Source of the DNA: Mytilus edulis
Taxonomy: Eukaryota > Mollusca > Bivalvia > Mytilida > Mytilidae
Assembly: GCF_963676685.1 (NCBI RefSeq)
Contig: NC_092350.1
Span: 65,279,674 to 65,343,673 of the forward strand
Length of the DNA: 64,000 nucleotides
Reading direction: 5' to 3'
This document shows positions 1 to 13,900 of this stretch, one piece after another. The notes under the pieces were generated by a model. That model was given only the letters and a program-made list of their open reading frames with translations, did no database searches and had not been told where the DNA came from. Every line of letters starts with the position of its first letter. Within the stretch, counting starts at the first letter, position 1. The position numbers and the translations under genes are program-made.

Positions 1-769
1 AGTTAAAATCACGCCTTAGAAGATTTTGTTAAAACCTTCCTAGTTGATAAGTCGTTGTGGAATATGTTTCAGAGATGACCACCAATATGTCCCCATTGCT
101 GTAAAAACAATTTGCCTGTTTTTGTCGCCTTTTGTTTTTGGCTCAACTGAACCAATAGGCTAAGGTAGCACTCAACAATTAGAAAATTAAATTACAATTG
201 GACCACACAATATTTATGGCTTTCTAATACATTAATCCAACTGTTTGTGTCATACATGTGCATATGTATGTGATTATTATTTTTCATACATTTGATTTTC
301 AAAATTTAAAATGGTGAAATACAATTCCTTTTTTGGGTATTCATGGCAACATTCTGCGTTTATCTGCCAAAATTGTTGTCTTTAATGTCAGTTTTTAATT
401 AAACTAAATAACAAAGTTCGGGCGACAAAAAGTTGGAAAAAATATTACAATAACTGCTGGACCAATGTTGATATGAATATGAAAATACGGACTGTTATAC
501 AGGAAACAGGTCATATTACATACATTACACACTCATATTTTCCTATTAACCCACTATGTTGGCCATTTAATATTCAGATATCCAAAAATGAATTTATTGC
601 ACAGTAGCCCGCATATTTGAAAAGTCCACAGAGGCCAACATGCGAAACAACACACCTAAATGTGAAGTGCTACCTAAGTGAGCTTTTATCATCATTTTGC
701 GTCCGTCACCCGTCGTCGAAATCGTCGTCCGTAGTCCGTTTTCGTCCACTAATTTATTTATTATTATGA
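1..769. other. Non-coding, no gene recognised
   Basis: AT-rich sequence with stops in all frames. I see no exon with plausible splice sites and no tRNA-like structure. It leads directly into the reverse transcriptase remnant. Confidence 0.5.
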
Positions 770-1560
770 GGCTGACTTCATGCAGGAACTTCTTAGGAAG
801 AAAGACAAGAAGTTTGCAATAACCTTTAACATTACTCTACTTTCCGCTATATAGATGATGTTCTTTCACTAAATAATCCAAAATTTGGTGACTATGTGGA
901 ACGCATCTATCCCATCGAACTAGAGGTAAAGGATACTAAAGATATATTTAAGTTGGCCTCATATCTTGACTTAGATCTAGAAATTGACAATGAGGGTCGG
1001 TTGAAAACAAAACTTTACGACAAAAGAGATGATTTCAGCTTTCAAATTGTGAATTTTTTATTTACATTCCAGCAACACCTGCATACGGGGTATATATTTC
1101 CCAATTGACACGATATTCCCGTGCTTGCATTTCCTATCATGATTTTCTTGATAGAGGGTTGCTGCTCACGATGAAGCTATTAAACCAAGAGATCCAAATA
1201 CTGAAGTTGAAATCATCCCTTCTTAAATTTTACGGACGCCATCACGAGTTGGTTGACCGTTATGGAATAACCGTTTCACAAATAATATCGAATAAAATTA
1301 TACAATCCCCTTCCCTTTCATGAATGTGAATTACCGTATTAGACTTTTTACTGGATTTGTTATCATAGAAGCAACACGACGGGTGCCACATGTGGAGCAG
1401 GATCTTCTAACCCTTCCAGAGATCACCCCTAGTTTTTGGTGGGGATCGTGTTCTTTATTCTTTAGTTTTCTATGTTGTGTCATGTGTACTATTGTTTGTC
1501 TGTTTGTCTTTTTCGTTTTTAGCCATGGCGTTGTCAGTTTATTTTAGATTGATGAGTTTG
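770..1560 (+). pseudogene. Broken Penelope-like reverse transcriptase, 3' part
   Basis: Translation from about 848 gives the RT catalytic motif YIDD, then residues typical of a retroelement RT palm-to-thumb region (a 'SYLDL.LEID' strand, 'TKLYDKRDDF', 'YSRAC..Y.DFLDR', 'FYGRHHELVDRYG'). The reading frame is interrupted: one frameshift just before YIDD (about 840), another near 1085, and a stop after about 1318. Conserved protein similarity therefore continues across three frames and no functional protein can be made. Downstream, 1330-1560 matches the 3' non-coding part of the same family, seen again in reverse near 8.6-8.9 kb and 39.2-39.55 kb. I recognise this RT as a very common molluscan family and assign it to Penelope-like elements from the thumb motifs and the neighbouring hammerhead repeat; that class assignment is an inference. 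Confidence 0.75.
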
Positions 1561-1704
1561 ACTGTCCCTTTGGTATCTTTCGTCCCTCTTTTACTCTTTG
1601 GTTATAACAAGTATATGGAATATTATTATATATTGAGATAAACCGTAGATGGCAATATTGTTTAGCAAAGTAAGGTCTACAATTAAAGCAATAAGACCAA
1701 TAAA

Positions 1705-2115
1705 GGCGTAAATATAATTTTTTAATCCTGGTATCTATGATGAGTTTATTTGCAACCACTGGGTCGATGCCACTGCTGGAGGAGATTTATTTCCCGAAGG
1801 TGTCACCAGCCCAGTAGTCAGAACTTCTGTGTTGACTTGAGTTATCATTGATATGTTCATAATTATAAATTAACTGTTAACAAAACTTTATTTTTTTTAA
1901 AAACTAAGGCTTTTCTACTCAAAGAATAGATAACCTTTGCTGTATTTGGCAAAATGTTTAGGAAAATTTGGTCCTCAATGCTCTTCAACTTTGTACTCTA
2001 TTTGGCCTTTTAAACATTTTTTTATTCTTTGATTCGAGCGTCACTGATGAGTCTTTTAAAGACGAAACGCGCGTAAATATCAATTTTTAATCCTGGTATC
2101 TATGATGAGTTTATT
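1705..2115 (+). repeat. Hammerhead-ribozyme-bearing retroelement repeat
   Basis: A unit of roughly 370 bp is bounded by two near-identical 28-30 bp segments containing 'AATCCTGGTATCTATGATGA' (about 1723-1752 and 2089-2116). Before the second copy lies a hammerhead core: CTGATGAG at 2044-2051, a stem-II hairpin (GTCTT/AAGAC) and GAAAC at 2063-2067. In intact copies of this family that I recall, the core is followed by GTC and a strand that closes stem I (TGGCGT). Here the first copy begins at 'GGCGTAAATA', where ribozyme cleavage would leave the RNA, and the second has lost the cleavage triplet. It probably belongs to the Penelope-like family represented upstream. Confidence 0.65.
2044..2073 (+). 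ncRNA. Hammerhead ribozyme core, probably inactive
   Basis: The two conserved hammerhead boxes CUGAUGAG and GAAAC are separated by a 5-bp stem II with a short loop. GCGTCA just upstream would be one strand of stem I. The partner strand and the GUC cleavage triplet are missing downstream (GCGCGTAAATAT instead of GCGTC plus TGGCG), so self-cleavage at this site is unlikely. Confidence 0.6.
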
Positions 2116-2116
2116 A

Positions 2117-5100
2117 CCAACACTGTCAGTTTATCCCTTCAAGAGTTATTGACCTCTTTAGTCAATTATAACATTTTTTTTATTTTTTTTATTAAATTAC
2201 AAACATTTCAATAGGAAAAATCTGAAAGGCGTAACAATGTTCAAATTAATGAGCTCTGCCAATATCCATATACGTCAAAACTGTTCGACAAATTATTATA
2301 AAAGATATTTCCCATAAATGACAAATATTACCCATTTCAGTTTTGCCTATTATAATGAAAACTATGATATTAAAAGAGAAACATTTTACTTCCGTAATGC
2401 CTTTTATGATTTGAATTATCACAGATAAATAAACACTTTAAATCATAAAAATGACTAGCAAGGCATGATTTATTTCAAGGTCTCTTCAAAGTAATGTTTG
2501 TCCTCTAAACTTTGCTTTATTTGATATGCACATATACCAAGATGAGTGACACTGGCTCTTTAGAAACTCTATTTTTTGTAAAGACGTTATCTTTTTTGTC
2601 GACTAATGAGTTTGAATATCCACTTTTATCGTCCGCTTTTTATCATTTTTATATATATATTTTATATATTTCACGTTAATAAAATTGGTTAAACGATAAG
2701 TAATTAAACCAAGAAATGTTATTTTATCTGTGATTTTTTTTTCTTCTTATGATTGATGTTCGGTAGTGAATACCATAACGTTTACAGCATTACGTTTGAG
2801 TAGAGTGTGTGTTTGTGAGTGAGAAATTCGTTTAAGCTTGTTTATGTGACATGTGACCAGATTTTCTATTATTATCTTTTAAAAAATTTGTATCATATCG
2901 ATAATATAGGTATCAGCACAATCGTATGAAAAGGTTGTAAATCAGATAACATTATTATTCGCAAGGTTTAAGGCATGAAGTTTATATTGATGTTAGTATA
3001 TACCAAAAATACGCAACAGCTTTTGAAATATATATAAAAAAGAGATTTAATTTCAAATAAAACAATATTTAATCAGAGGCCAAAGGACGCAAGCGAAAGT
3101 ACTTATATTTATTATCTTTCTCAGTTTTTTTTAATGAATCATTGTCATGGAGTTATAATAGAATGATGAAATAGAGTTCTAAAGGACAGAGAAAAACGTT
3201 ATCTGATATTTTTCTTTAAAAAAAATTATCAATTGCTTTCGTCCAAACCGTTTTACTGGATTTTCCGCTATCAGAAACGCTTAAAGCTGAAAATTTACAT
3301 ACCACGAATATATAAGTACTAATAACAGTTGAAGACCAAAAAGGTCTTCAAATATCTCTGTAAACTGGGTTTTTTTTTTTTGTTAAATAAATGATGGAAA
3401 AACTTTTTTTTCAAAACTTGATGGTGTATTATATTCTGTATGAAATATGGTATAGATTGCAGATCCTTTAAAGCTTGTAAAATTTATTTATATCATTTAA
3501 TGACTATATGTGATGTAGGGCAACACAAATTTCATAGACACTAGAATATAGTATAGTGTTTGTTGCTGACATGCTCTACCGTTCTACTTTATATTGTACC
3601 AATACGGTTATCATTTTATCTATAGCATTGAACATCTATTTCTCTTCAATTTATTTGAAATTGTTATTCGTTCCTGCTTTGGTATTTGCAGTTTCACTGA
3701 AGTCCCTACTTAAAATCAGAATTAACTGACCTAATTTGTGATAAAATTCCCTTGAATGATTTAAATATCGTTAACTAAACATATTCACGACTGCACAAAA
3801 ACAAAATAGGAACACAATTGTTTATCCAATGAGATAATTGGAAACCTAAATTAAATTTAGAACTGATGTAATATGAAAAGCAATACTAAGTCGATTTACA
3901 GCATATTTCCCGTACGAAAATATATATAGTTACAATTGAGATGTATGCATTTCGAGTACGTAAATTATTGTAAGACTTATCAAGTGTACTTATTTTACAT
4001 GTCTTAGATATGATGAAATATGCATCACTTTGCTGTCTCATATCACAGGCGTAATACATTTTTTTTTCGAAAAAAAGACGTACGAAAAAACTGAACTTTT
4101 TATTAACTTCAAATTAACATGCTTAAGAAGACATAATTTGTTGAACTAAGCACTCTAACTTTTTGTGTTTGTTTTCAGATTAACGCAACGTGTTTTTTTT
4201 TTTTTGTTTTTTTTTTTTTTTTTTGTATTTAAAGACAAATATTATAAGATTCAACATTTGAAATGTTTTTATCAAACGGTTTTACAATTCATATATCAAA
4301 TGTATTTCTATCATATATAAGTTATAGTTAAAGAAAACATCAATCTTGTGAAATCTTTTATATAAAAAATAGTGGTAACATTCTCGTACTATATATTGTG
4401 AGACATTCATCTCAAAGTTTTAAAATATCGTTTTGTGAACCCCTTCAACTGGTACTCTATAAACATCTAAACCAATTGTGCATCATCGGTTATAATTAGT
4501 TCAATGCGTGAAAATTCCTGCAGGCTATTTTTAAGGCAAATGTAATCGTATGTTTACAAAACACACATGATCACCGAAAATGATTCGTAACATATTGTCC
4601 GGATACAATTCAACTTGTAAAGCAGCTTTATTTATTGATATCAATTTCTATTTTCACAGATGGACAAATGTTGAGAAGATGAGAAGATTTGATGAGAGAT
4701 CACATGAATAAGAATGAAAAAGTTCTTCTATGACATTCTGGTTAGACTTTTCTATTTGTTATTTATTTTACAAAAGACAGAATTATTGTCTTGTATCATT
4801 CTTTGAAGAAATTGATTCAGCATATTAGACAAAATATCGGAAATAGCAAAAAATATGATATTTTAAAGGAAATAATTTGATATATTTCAAAATGGCATCT
4901 GCATGAAATAATGTAACAATTTTAAAAAGGTTAAAACTGTCAAAACAAGTAAAGAGTGTCTGACAGAGTGATAAGTTTATGCAAATTTTTGTTTGTTTTT
5001 TTTTTTCTTTCTTTCCGAAAAAGTCACATACTGTTTTTTAGTTTTTAAAGGGAAGTATCTATCAGTTTGTTTCAGTTTAGTTTTGATTTAATAGATTGAT

Positions 5101-7814
5101 ACAAATTTTAACTTAAAATCGTCAGTAAACAAAGCTACCTATATCTCATTCAATATGTCATGCATCCTCGTTTAAAAAAAGGTGTGTAAATTTTAAAGGC
5201 GGATTTTAGATATCAATATACGACGTATCATATAACAAAAGTGATCTTATCTTCAAATTACGCACACGGCCACCTACAATGATTGACAAAATAAGGTTTT
5301 TATAAATATTGTCCTTGATCAGCATGTAGCGTTTGAATTACATTTTTGATTTTGAAACAAAAACTTATGGATTCAACATGTTTAAGCACGGAAGAGATAT
5401 TATTAGCCGGAATACGCATATGGTGCAGAAATTGTAGTATTGTCAATGTTATTGAAGAACAAATAACGAGCAAAATTTTGGAATGTTATATTGCTTATAT
5501 CATCATATATATAACATATGCACAATATTTTTTTCTTGTTTTTATACATAATCTATATTATATTTACAACATCTGCAATCATCTTAACTGATGCATATAT
5601 TGAAAAGTTATTATCTAAAAGATCAACTTGTAATTCAAATTTAGAATATATATTTCAACAAATAAATATTATGCAGATATAGAGATTTGAAAAACGATCT
5701 TTTGAATAATATGAAAATGTTCATCTTCGAATTTCTGGTTTTTACTCTGTTATACTTATTCAGCAAAATTTCACTTATAAAAGATGGAACTTTGGTCTCT
5801 ATTCATTTCTTTGAGAAAAAACAAAATCATCGTATTGTATAAAATATCCGAAAAAGAAAAGACTGAAACATTCATAACGAACGTATGAAACATAATAATT
5901 AAGATACTATGTTATTTCACAAATTTTTACAACGGCGTTTGCTTTAATAATTTCAATATATTTAACCTTTTATGTATAGAGTGTTTCTCAGAGTGATTAA
6001 TTAACGTGAGATTACATTTCGTTATTGTTTTACGGTAGGGGTACTAAAACAAATCAATTAAAACTTAATTACTCTAATATGAATGCATATATATCCTTTA
6101 AAATCGAAAAGAGATTTACAATTTTACTGGATTTACCAGATACTTTTCTTTGCCATTTATATAGGAGACGGTTAAATGTTTTAAAGGTATGTGCTTGTAT
6201 TCAAGCGTTAAGTGGTTTCCACCCTGTTTTTGTCGATTAAATTTGAACAGGTCTGTTTACTCGAGCTTTTGACATCGACCCCGGTTTGGTATTGGGTCGG
6301 TTTTTTTGGCGACTTTTGTTTCTTTAATTCTTTTTTATCTTTTCTTCTAACAAAGGCTAATTTTGTTTCCATTGACTTATAAATAAATTTTGAATGTCCA
6401 ATTTATCTTCCTCTCTTTGTGTGGCACTTATTAAAGTAGACTTATTCTTCATGGAATGAACCGTTCATCTTGTATACAAAGTTGAGCTTTGACCTCTTTG
6501 ATGAAAATTGGAAAATGTGAAAGTGCAAGCGGGACGTATTTTATATGACACATTTTTTTATTTATCATTTGTTTCTAGTGACATTTAAAGGGGCTGTTGT
6601 TCCTGTCTAATTTTCCTTAAAACCATTAAAACATTTTCAACTAAGTTATTGATCTTTATCTAACTAAAACTCTCCCCTCATTATAGAATGACATATGTGA
6701 CGTCTTTAATCCTGTTGATAAATGGAATATGATACATGAAACGATTTTTTTAAAAGGCATGTGTTCAGTTGTAGTGCTTATATCGCTTGTTGCAAAAATT
6801 GTGGAAGATAAAGAAAAAATGCACTGACGATGGCAAAGGAAGATTTTTTTTATATTTTCCAGTCAATGATACATTTATTTTTGTATATGAACAAAATAGT
6901 AAGTTCGCATTGTCCGATCATTCCTTGCTAATACATTTAGAACTGTAGATAAATTTTCCCAAACTAGCAAATATTTTAAAAACATACAAAAAAATGAACT
7001 CCGAGGAAAAAGTCAAAACGGAAAGTCCGTTATCAAATGTCAAACTGTATGTTGATGGAGGAGTCACGAGCCTTACGTCTAAAAATATCTCTATATCTAC
7101 TTGTATCAACCTATATATTCAGTACGCAATATACAGTGATATTATATTAGTAATATGACACATTTATTTTTTAATCAGTGCAGAATCAACAGTTTTTGTT
7201 TATTTTATTTGATCAGAATATATGGATTGGTTATTGGACGGCAACCTTATTAAGATAAATAAACATATAACCAATTCGTGGTAAATGAGAGGTTTAATAC
7301 TTATAATTTCCAAATAAAGTGAGTGTGCAGAATTTCAGTCGCTTACATGTTGGTCATTCTCATTTAATACAAATGTGTAAAATTATGTCATTCCTATAAC
7401 CGATCTGTGTAGATGATGTAATTCCTATCTGTTGTTCCCAAACATATACAATTGTTGATGGTTTTTAGAGTTTATTCTGATTTATTTAAAGGGATTCGAC
7501 AACCCTTTAATGAAATGTTATTTTATTACAATTTTGTTAATATTGACGATGATATATACTAGTGCAAAAGCTGCACGATAAAAAAAGTTATAATCATGCT
7601 AATGGTCTTATTTTAACAAGAAAAGCAAGTTCTATCCACATCAATATGTTATATACAAGCGCTTTATGGCTTTTGTAAATCTGGCGTATTATCATCAAAT
7701 CAGAGAAACGATTATTTATTTATGGATTTTTTAACGACCTTTACTGGTTATGAAGCCCTCGCTTGGTTGTGGTGGTATACTTAAAATTTTAAATAACATT
7801 ATGTTGACTTGCAG
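2117..7814. other. Non-coding upstream region of the large receptor gene
   Basis: 5.7 kb of AT-rich DNA with poly(T) runs (about 3370-3380 and 4190-4225). I find no convincing coding exon. The first exon of the plus-strand gene should lie here or left of the window. One weak candidate is 5711-5794, an ATG opening a short hydrophobic, signal-peptide-like stretch of 28 codons that ends in phase 0, the phase needed to join 7815. Its donor (G|GTCTCT) is poor. Confidence 0.4.
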
Positions 7815-7998
7815 GTAGCGTTCTGTTTACCGGTATGCATAGCTTTTAAGAGAGAGTGCCCAGGACCTTCAGAGAGAGAATTCAGAGCAATATCGTTTTG
7901 TAACAAATCTGTAGCATTCACCTATTCCTGTCTGTATGACGAAAATAGAGATGTAAACGTTGAATCGTGTAAAGCAACAGTAGACTTTGCCCCGCCAG
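7815..7998 (+). CDS. Exon a: Cys-rich ectodomain, part 1
   Basis: Acceptor TTGCAG, donor G|GTATAT, out-phase 1. It encodes 61 residues with cysteines near C4, C8, C15, C29, C40 and C53 and one N-glycosylation sequon (NKS). It reads in phase 0 from its first base, so the missing upstream exon must end on a codon boundary. Confidence 0.75.
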
Positions 7999-10900
7999 GT
8001 ATATATTTTTTTTTATTAATTTTACCCAAGTAAGTGACCCTTGTTAACTAAAAAACACTGAATTCATTAAATTAAAATTTTATTTTGATGTTACCTGTTG
8101 ATTGGTGCTCGAGTATAAAGACATTTAAACTATACTTTTCATATATACTCACCAGGAAAAAGACTCACAGCCACCCTGACTTTACAACAAACAATAATAG
8201 AACAATATATTCAAGGCTCCGTGTTTAAGACCATACGTTGGCCTATAGTGATTTACTTTTTACAAATTGTGATTTGGGGGAGAGTTGTCTCATTGGCACT
8301 CATACCATATCCTTTTATATCTATAAAATATTATGTACGGCTGTTATTGACAATAACACAGAATAAGTTGATTCTTAAAATCAATTACCACCAGCAAATT
8401 TTTCACGATTTTAATTAAAAATCGTTTTTAATCAACCAAGAGAATGTTTTGAATACTAAAAGTTGTCAAGGTTTTAATTTGCGTTCTTAAAGTCGGAACG
8501 CTAATTAGCGCTATTTCCTTCTTTTTTTTTATTGAAACGAAAATATGTGTTAGTGGTAATAATAAACACTTAAAAGCGAGGAATACCAACATTTGTCTAT
8601 ATGTTCCAACAATTTCAATGCTTTGGTAGAGCTAGTTCAATTGCAATTCAGCAGATTTAGAGGAGAGTCGAAGGATACTAAATGAACAATCAAACACATC
8701 AATCGAAAATAAACTGACAACGCCATGGCTAAAACCGAAAAAGACCAACAAACAAAAAAACAGGACACAGAGCACAACACCTAAAACTAAAGAGTGAGAA
8801 ACACAAACAAAAAAAATACGACGGGAGATCTCCGGGGCTTCGGAAGGGTAAGCGGATCCTGCTCTATTTGTGATACCTATCGTGTTTCTCGTACAGTTAA
8901 GAACAAACCCGGTGATACGTCTTATTAGACAGGTCACACTCATGGAAAGGGAACGATATCGAATTCTAAGCTGTGTAATCAGTAAATGCAAATACAAATA
9001 ATGTAACGAAAACTCTTGATTTTATTCAAATCCGTTTAATCGAGAATGTCAACTCATGTCAATAGTCAATAATGTTGATATATGGAGGGCATATATATAT
9101 ATATATATATAGGCCGAGATAAGATGCATACGTCAATAAAATCTACTAAACAATGATAAACAAAATCAACCAAAATATTAGGCTTGTAATTGGGAACGTA
9201 ACACGCGCGTTTCGTCGACCTAATATTTAAAAGAGATGTTGGAATAAACAACATGATCAATCAAGTTGTAAGACAGACAGATTTATGAACACGAAATTCC
9301 GAAAGGTTTTGACAAAAAACAGCTAATAAAATATATTCCTGATCACAGAAAAAGGGAAACAAACATTAAAAATCATTTATTATAAACAATATCCTTTGAT
9401 TTTTAAGCTAAATAGCATTTTTCAAACTTTCGTTATTTCGTACTTTGCTGATTTGAGGATAATTGTTAAAGGCCGTTCGGGGATCTGTATTTGCCAACTT
9501 TTAAGCCATTTTGACTCGAGAGAAGTGTTGTCGAATTGGAAATTATACATCATCTTTACATTGTATATCTAATATAATGTTGGTAATAGGATAACAAAAT
9601 TGTCCTCACCTCTTTGTTGGCTAATTTTTGCCATTTTAACAGCAATTGATGATAGCATTAAAGAATACTCAATTATTTAATCTTAATTTCAATAATATCA
9701 CATGATATAAATTTGTTCCAATAGTGTATGGTTTTTTTTATTCAAATAATATATGATTTAAATTCAAGGCCGTATTTCATTTCTAGGTTATAGTTAATGT
9801 GTTGAACATATACCGCTGTTTATTACCTATAACTTAACTAGAAATTTCTTTTTATCTTAGTGACTTGCTGATATAGAAATGCTGACTGTAAAGTCATTTT
9901 AGCTTTCTGTTATGTCTGATTATATGATAAAGGTTGTATATTTACTTATTGCAATACATTTTTTCAGGTAATAAATACGTACAAAGAGGACAACCCGATT
10001 TTACACCATGTGCAAAACATCGGTATCAGCCATTCCGACTGTGGTCAAATGTCAGTGGACAGTGTATATTTAAGAAGTCACAGTGTGTAAGTGATGGTCA
10101 ATTTCTGTATAATAATGGTACAACTGAATCCGACCGATCCTGTCGCTGTGATTATACACATGGATATGCTTTCATTAAGAAACCAAGACATCTATGTTAT
10201 TGTATTCCTTCGGAGGAGGATTGTAGTTGCTACAAAAAGTACTGTCCGCATAATACACTTCTAACACCAGGTAGATATTGTAGACCTTTAGTTACTAAAT
10301 AAACTTTTTGTAAAGATTTTCTGGGAACAGCAAACAAACACAAAACCAAACAACTGCAAAAGGTACCAAACTGATAATAAATTATAGTTAAGATTGTGAA
10401 GATTGTCTTCTAAGTATCATATTTACTTTCATAGAAAAAAAATTCTGCGTGTCTCTTTGCAGATGCATACTGAATGGACTTCTAAATATAATGTTATATC
10501 AACTTAAAAATGTTCTTAAAGTAGGAACAATGCATACTTGATACTTTTAAACAAAGATTTATCTAATTGATATTGATCATGATTGAGAACAAATCTCTGA
10601 CTTCCATATCCTTAAGTTTCTATAAGACCAATTATAACTGGCAATCGAAAACATAGTATGATAAATAGAGAATATATATGTTCTAACATATTTTAGATAT
10701 AATTAAAGAAATAGTGAAATTCAATACAATTGTAAGATCGAACATTTAATATGCTTTATGCATTTAAATTACTGATGTAATAACATATACGGTACCGATT
10801 GTAAGGCATCAGATGCGAATTTCGACAATCGATGTATCGGCAGACAATATCTAGATATTTAAATTTCCAACATCTATTAGGAATGTTGGAAGAGCAGATA

Positions 10901-13900
10901 AAAAGGAACCAAAATCAAGATAAGGATTCCAAGCATATGGAGAAATGTTCCTTAATTTAACATTATTTAAAATAAAACAGGAACTCTTATTGTACCAATA
11001 ATATTAATCAAACAAAATGATTATCATATTTCATAAGGAATGTAAATGAATTGAACCTGGAACAAACATAGGCATGCTATTTTAAAATTCGTCTCAGCCA
11101 ACAATTCTACATTTTCAGATAAAAAAAAATCCATGCTAACAATAAATATTCATATTTATTTCTTTAACTCAGTAGTTTGTAGCAATTAATTCTTTTTAGA
11201 TTATGATTGCGAACAAGAAGACGATATTCTAGAGAAAGAAAGCTATAGGTGTCCAATTATTGTGAATGACAGGTATAAATAACATTATTTTTTCAAACTG
11301 AAAGTGTTATTATTTTGTTACATTGGTCTGCTTTTAGTAAAACACTACTAGTGTAAAACAAAGCCCCAAAAATGCTCTTCTGACTGCGTGTCTGGCATAC
11401 ACAATTTTGAGTTTACTAGTATTGAATTGAAATCTGAGTCTTTCAAATTATTTGCGATATTAAAAGGCTTCTTTGAATCTATTGAAAGTAACTTTTTACA
11501 CAAAATAAAGCAAAGTTAACCAGGTTATCATAGTTGAAAACTCAATTAAATCGTCTTGAAAAGTTTTTTTTCGGAAGGTTTAATACGACATAGTCATGAT
11601 AGTATTTCGTCAACTTTAAATGTTGCTTGTATTATTGAGGTTTTTTAAGCTATACCACTTGCGGTTTTGATAAATAATCGAATATTTATGTATTTAATTT
11701 GTATTTGTTTTTGTGTGCTTAATATTGAGCAGCAAAGATGTTGAATGAATTGTTTTTGCAAGATTGATCGAAAATAAGGACAGAATTTTGTTTAGAATAG
11801 CCTTGTTGGTACAGGCTATTTCGACCATGAGTGTATCTGTTGTAACTGAAACGTTTTTCATTGCAATTTCATTTCGTTTCGTTTTCAAAAGTATTTACAT
11901 TAATTTTACAATTCAACAAGTCAAATAAATGCTTTCTAAAAAGATGTTTAGTTTGAAGGTTACAATACTCTTTAAGAAGCCTTTGATTGTTTCGTTTTGC
12001 GATCGATGAATGTCTGTAATTCGAACCATGAAACAGTAATTTCAAATGCATTGCAATTATCAAAGGGTCGGGCATCAATGCTAATGATATTGTTTAATTT
12101 TGATTTGTATTTAAACATCAAATATTTTTCTAATTGCTTTGTATTATTTAGATTATCAACTGACAGTTTTTCTATCAACCAATATAACTTATTGTGGAAA
12201 AAGTTGTGGAACGGTAAGTCTCAAAAACTTTAGGATGTACTTTAGTGAGGTTTTTGAATACGTGTCAAATGTTCGGACTCCTTGCTGTTTTTCCATACGA
12301 TACAAGGTAAAATATCCTGCGCCATAACACCTATGTAAACTTCATTTGGTTAGTTAAATAGCTGCAATGTCCACACTGTTCATTTTCTAGTACTGCCTCA
12401 ATTGGCAGCAAATATAAAGCTAATGCTACTGAGGCTTGTGTTTCGATTAAATTATGATAAATAGCACCATAACAAAAAAGAAGTATATTTCGTTAGAATG
12501 AAAAAAGTGTAACTCAATATTGTTAATTGTATAGTTCATACTTTCATAATTGGTCAAAATGTTTTATATAAACTCAATTACTCTGTGGCTGATTTATTTT
12601 AGTACGGTATTTTTTTTAAAAATTTCCTGTTCACAAAACTTTAAATTTTTCAAAAAACTAAGAATTTTCTTATCCCAGGAAAAGATTGCATTAGCCGTAT
12701 TTGGCACAACTTTTTGGGTCCTAAATGCTCTTCAACTTTGTACTTGTTTGGCTTGATAACTATTTTGATCTGAGCGACACTGATGAGTCTCATGTATACA
12801 AAACGCGTCTGGCTTATTAAATTATAATCCTGGTACCTTTGATAACTTTTAAAAGTTAAAGCAATAAAAAAAATACAGTTATATTCTATAGACGAAAAAG
12901 GAAATGGGTAAATGACATGATTGTCTAAAGGATCCAATCATTTGCATTCATTCCACTGCAAAAACATTCGATCCTAAGATCTTACAGGTTAAGTTGCACC
13001 TTGCTGTGTGCCTTATTCTATTATCAAAATTAGAGGTAAAAAGAGGAAATACTAAAAAAAGAAAAAACAGTTGAAAGGTATTCTTATTCTTACTGCCTTT
13101 TCAGTTCTTATCATTTTTTTTTTGTATATTTTTTTTTAACTTGCTGTACAAATTAATTGACAATTCGTTTGTACTTCGGGGGATGCGGTATAGTTTTGAT
13201 GCCACATGAATTTAGATATAGGAAGATGTGGTGTAAGTGTCAATGAGACAACTCTCCATCTTGTTCATGTTGTTTCTTGTTTAGAAATGTTGCAGTCAAG
13301 CTATTTTGTACAATTGTACATTGTCAATACAAACAAATTATCAACAGCCTGCTATTTAAAGTGAACATGGTATATAAATATGCTCTAAATTTGACAAGTT
13401 AATTATTAAAATCAGTAGGAAAATTCATTTTCGTTAACTTTTCACGGTTTATTGTAGAGAAAAGACTTTTCAATGCTAGTTACGTCATTATATCCAGATA
13501 TGTTCGCCCTTAACAAAACTTCATTCGAAAGATCTTCAATTGGCAATATAACATGTTTTTCTAATCGGTTAACGAGGGAATCGTATGCATCTTTTCAAAG
13601 TTTTACTTTGAACCATGCTATTATGTCTTCTTTTTTAGGCATCATTCGCTAAATATTTCGCATTTTATTCATCTAACAGAAAAAGATTATATTTAGAAGA
13701 GAAAAAAATATTCATACTTTATAATCTATTGATTTTTTCAGAATTTTCTCCAAAGTTTATAGCTTTCTTGGTAACTGCTGTATGCACACTCCTTATAGTA
13801 GTAGAAGGTATGTTTATGCGAAAGTAAATATATATTTAAACGTTAAGTAAACAATTAAATATACCCTTTTCACGGAAATATGTAGGCAATGGATACGAAT

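Noticed and set aside
5346..5591. 81-codon plus-strand frame as a possible first exon
   Set aside because: It is AT-driven, has no signal-peptide pattern at its start and no donor in a usable phase.
8632..8997. 121-codon minus-strand open frame with hydrophobic stretch
   Set aside because: It coincides with a repeat copy whose relatives at 1.4 kb and 39.3 kb do not keep the frame.
12152..12213. Alternative reading of exon d with cysteines (YQLTVFLSTNITYCGKSCG)
   Set aside because: It would need phase 1 in and phase 0 out, which conflicts with the exons before (out-phase 2) and after (in-phase 1).
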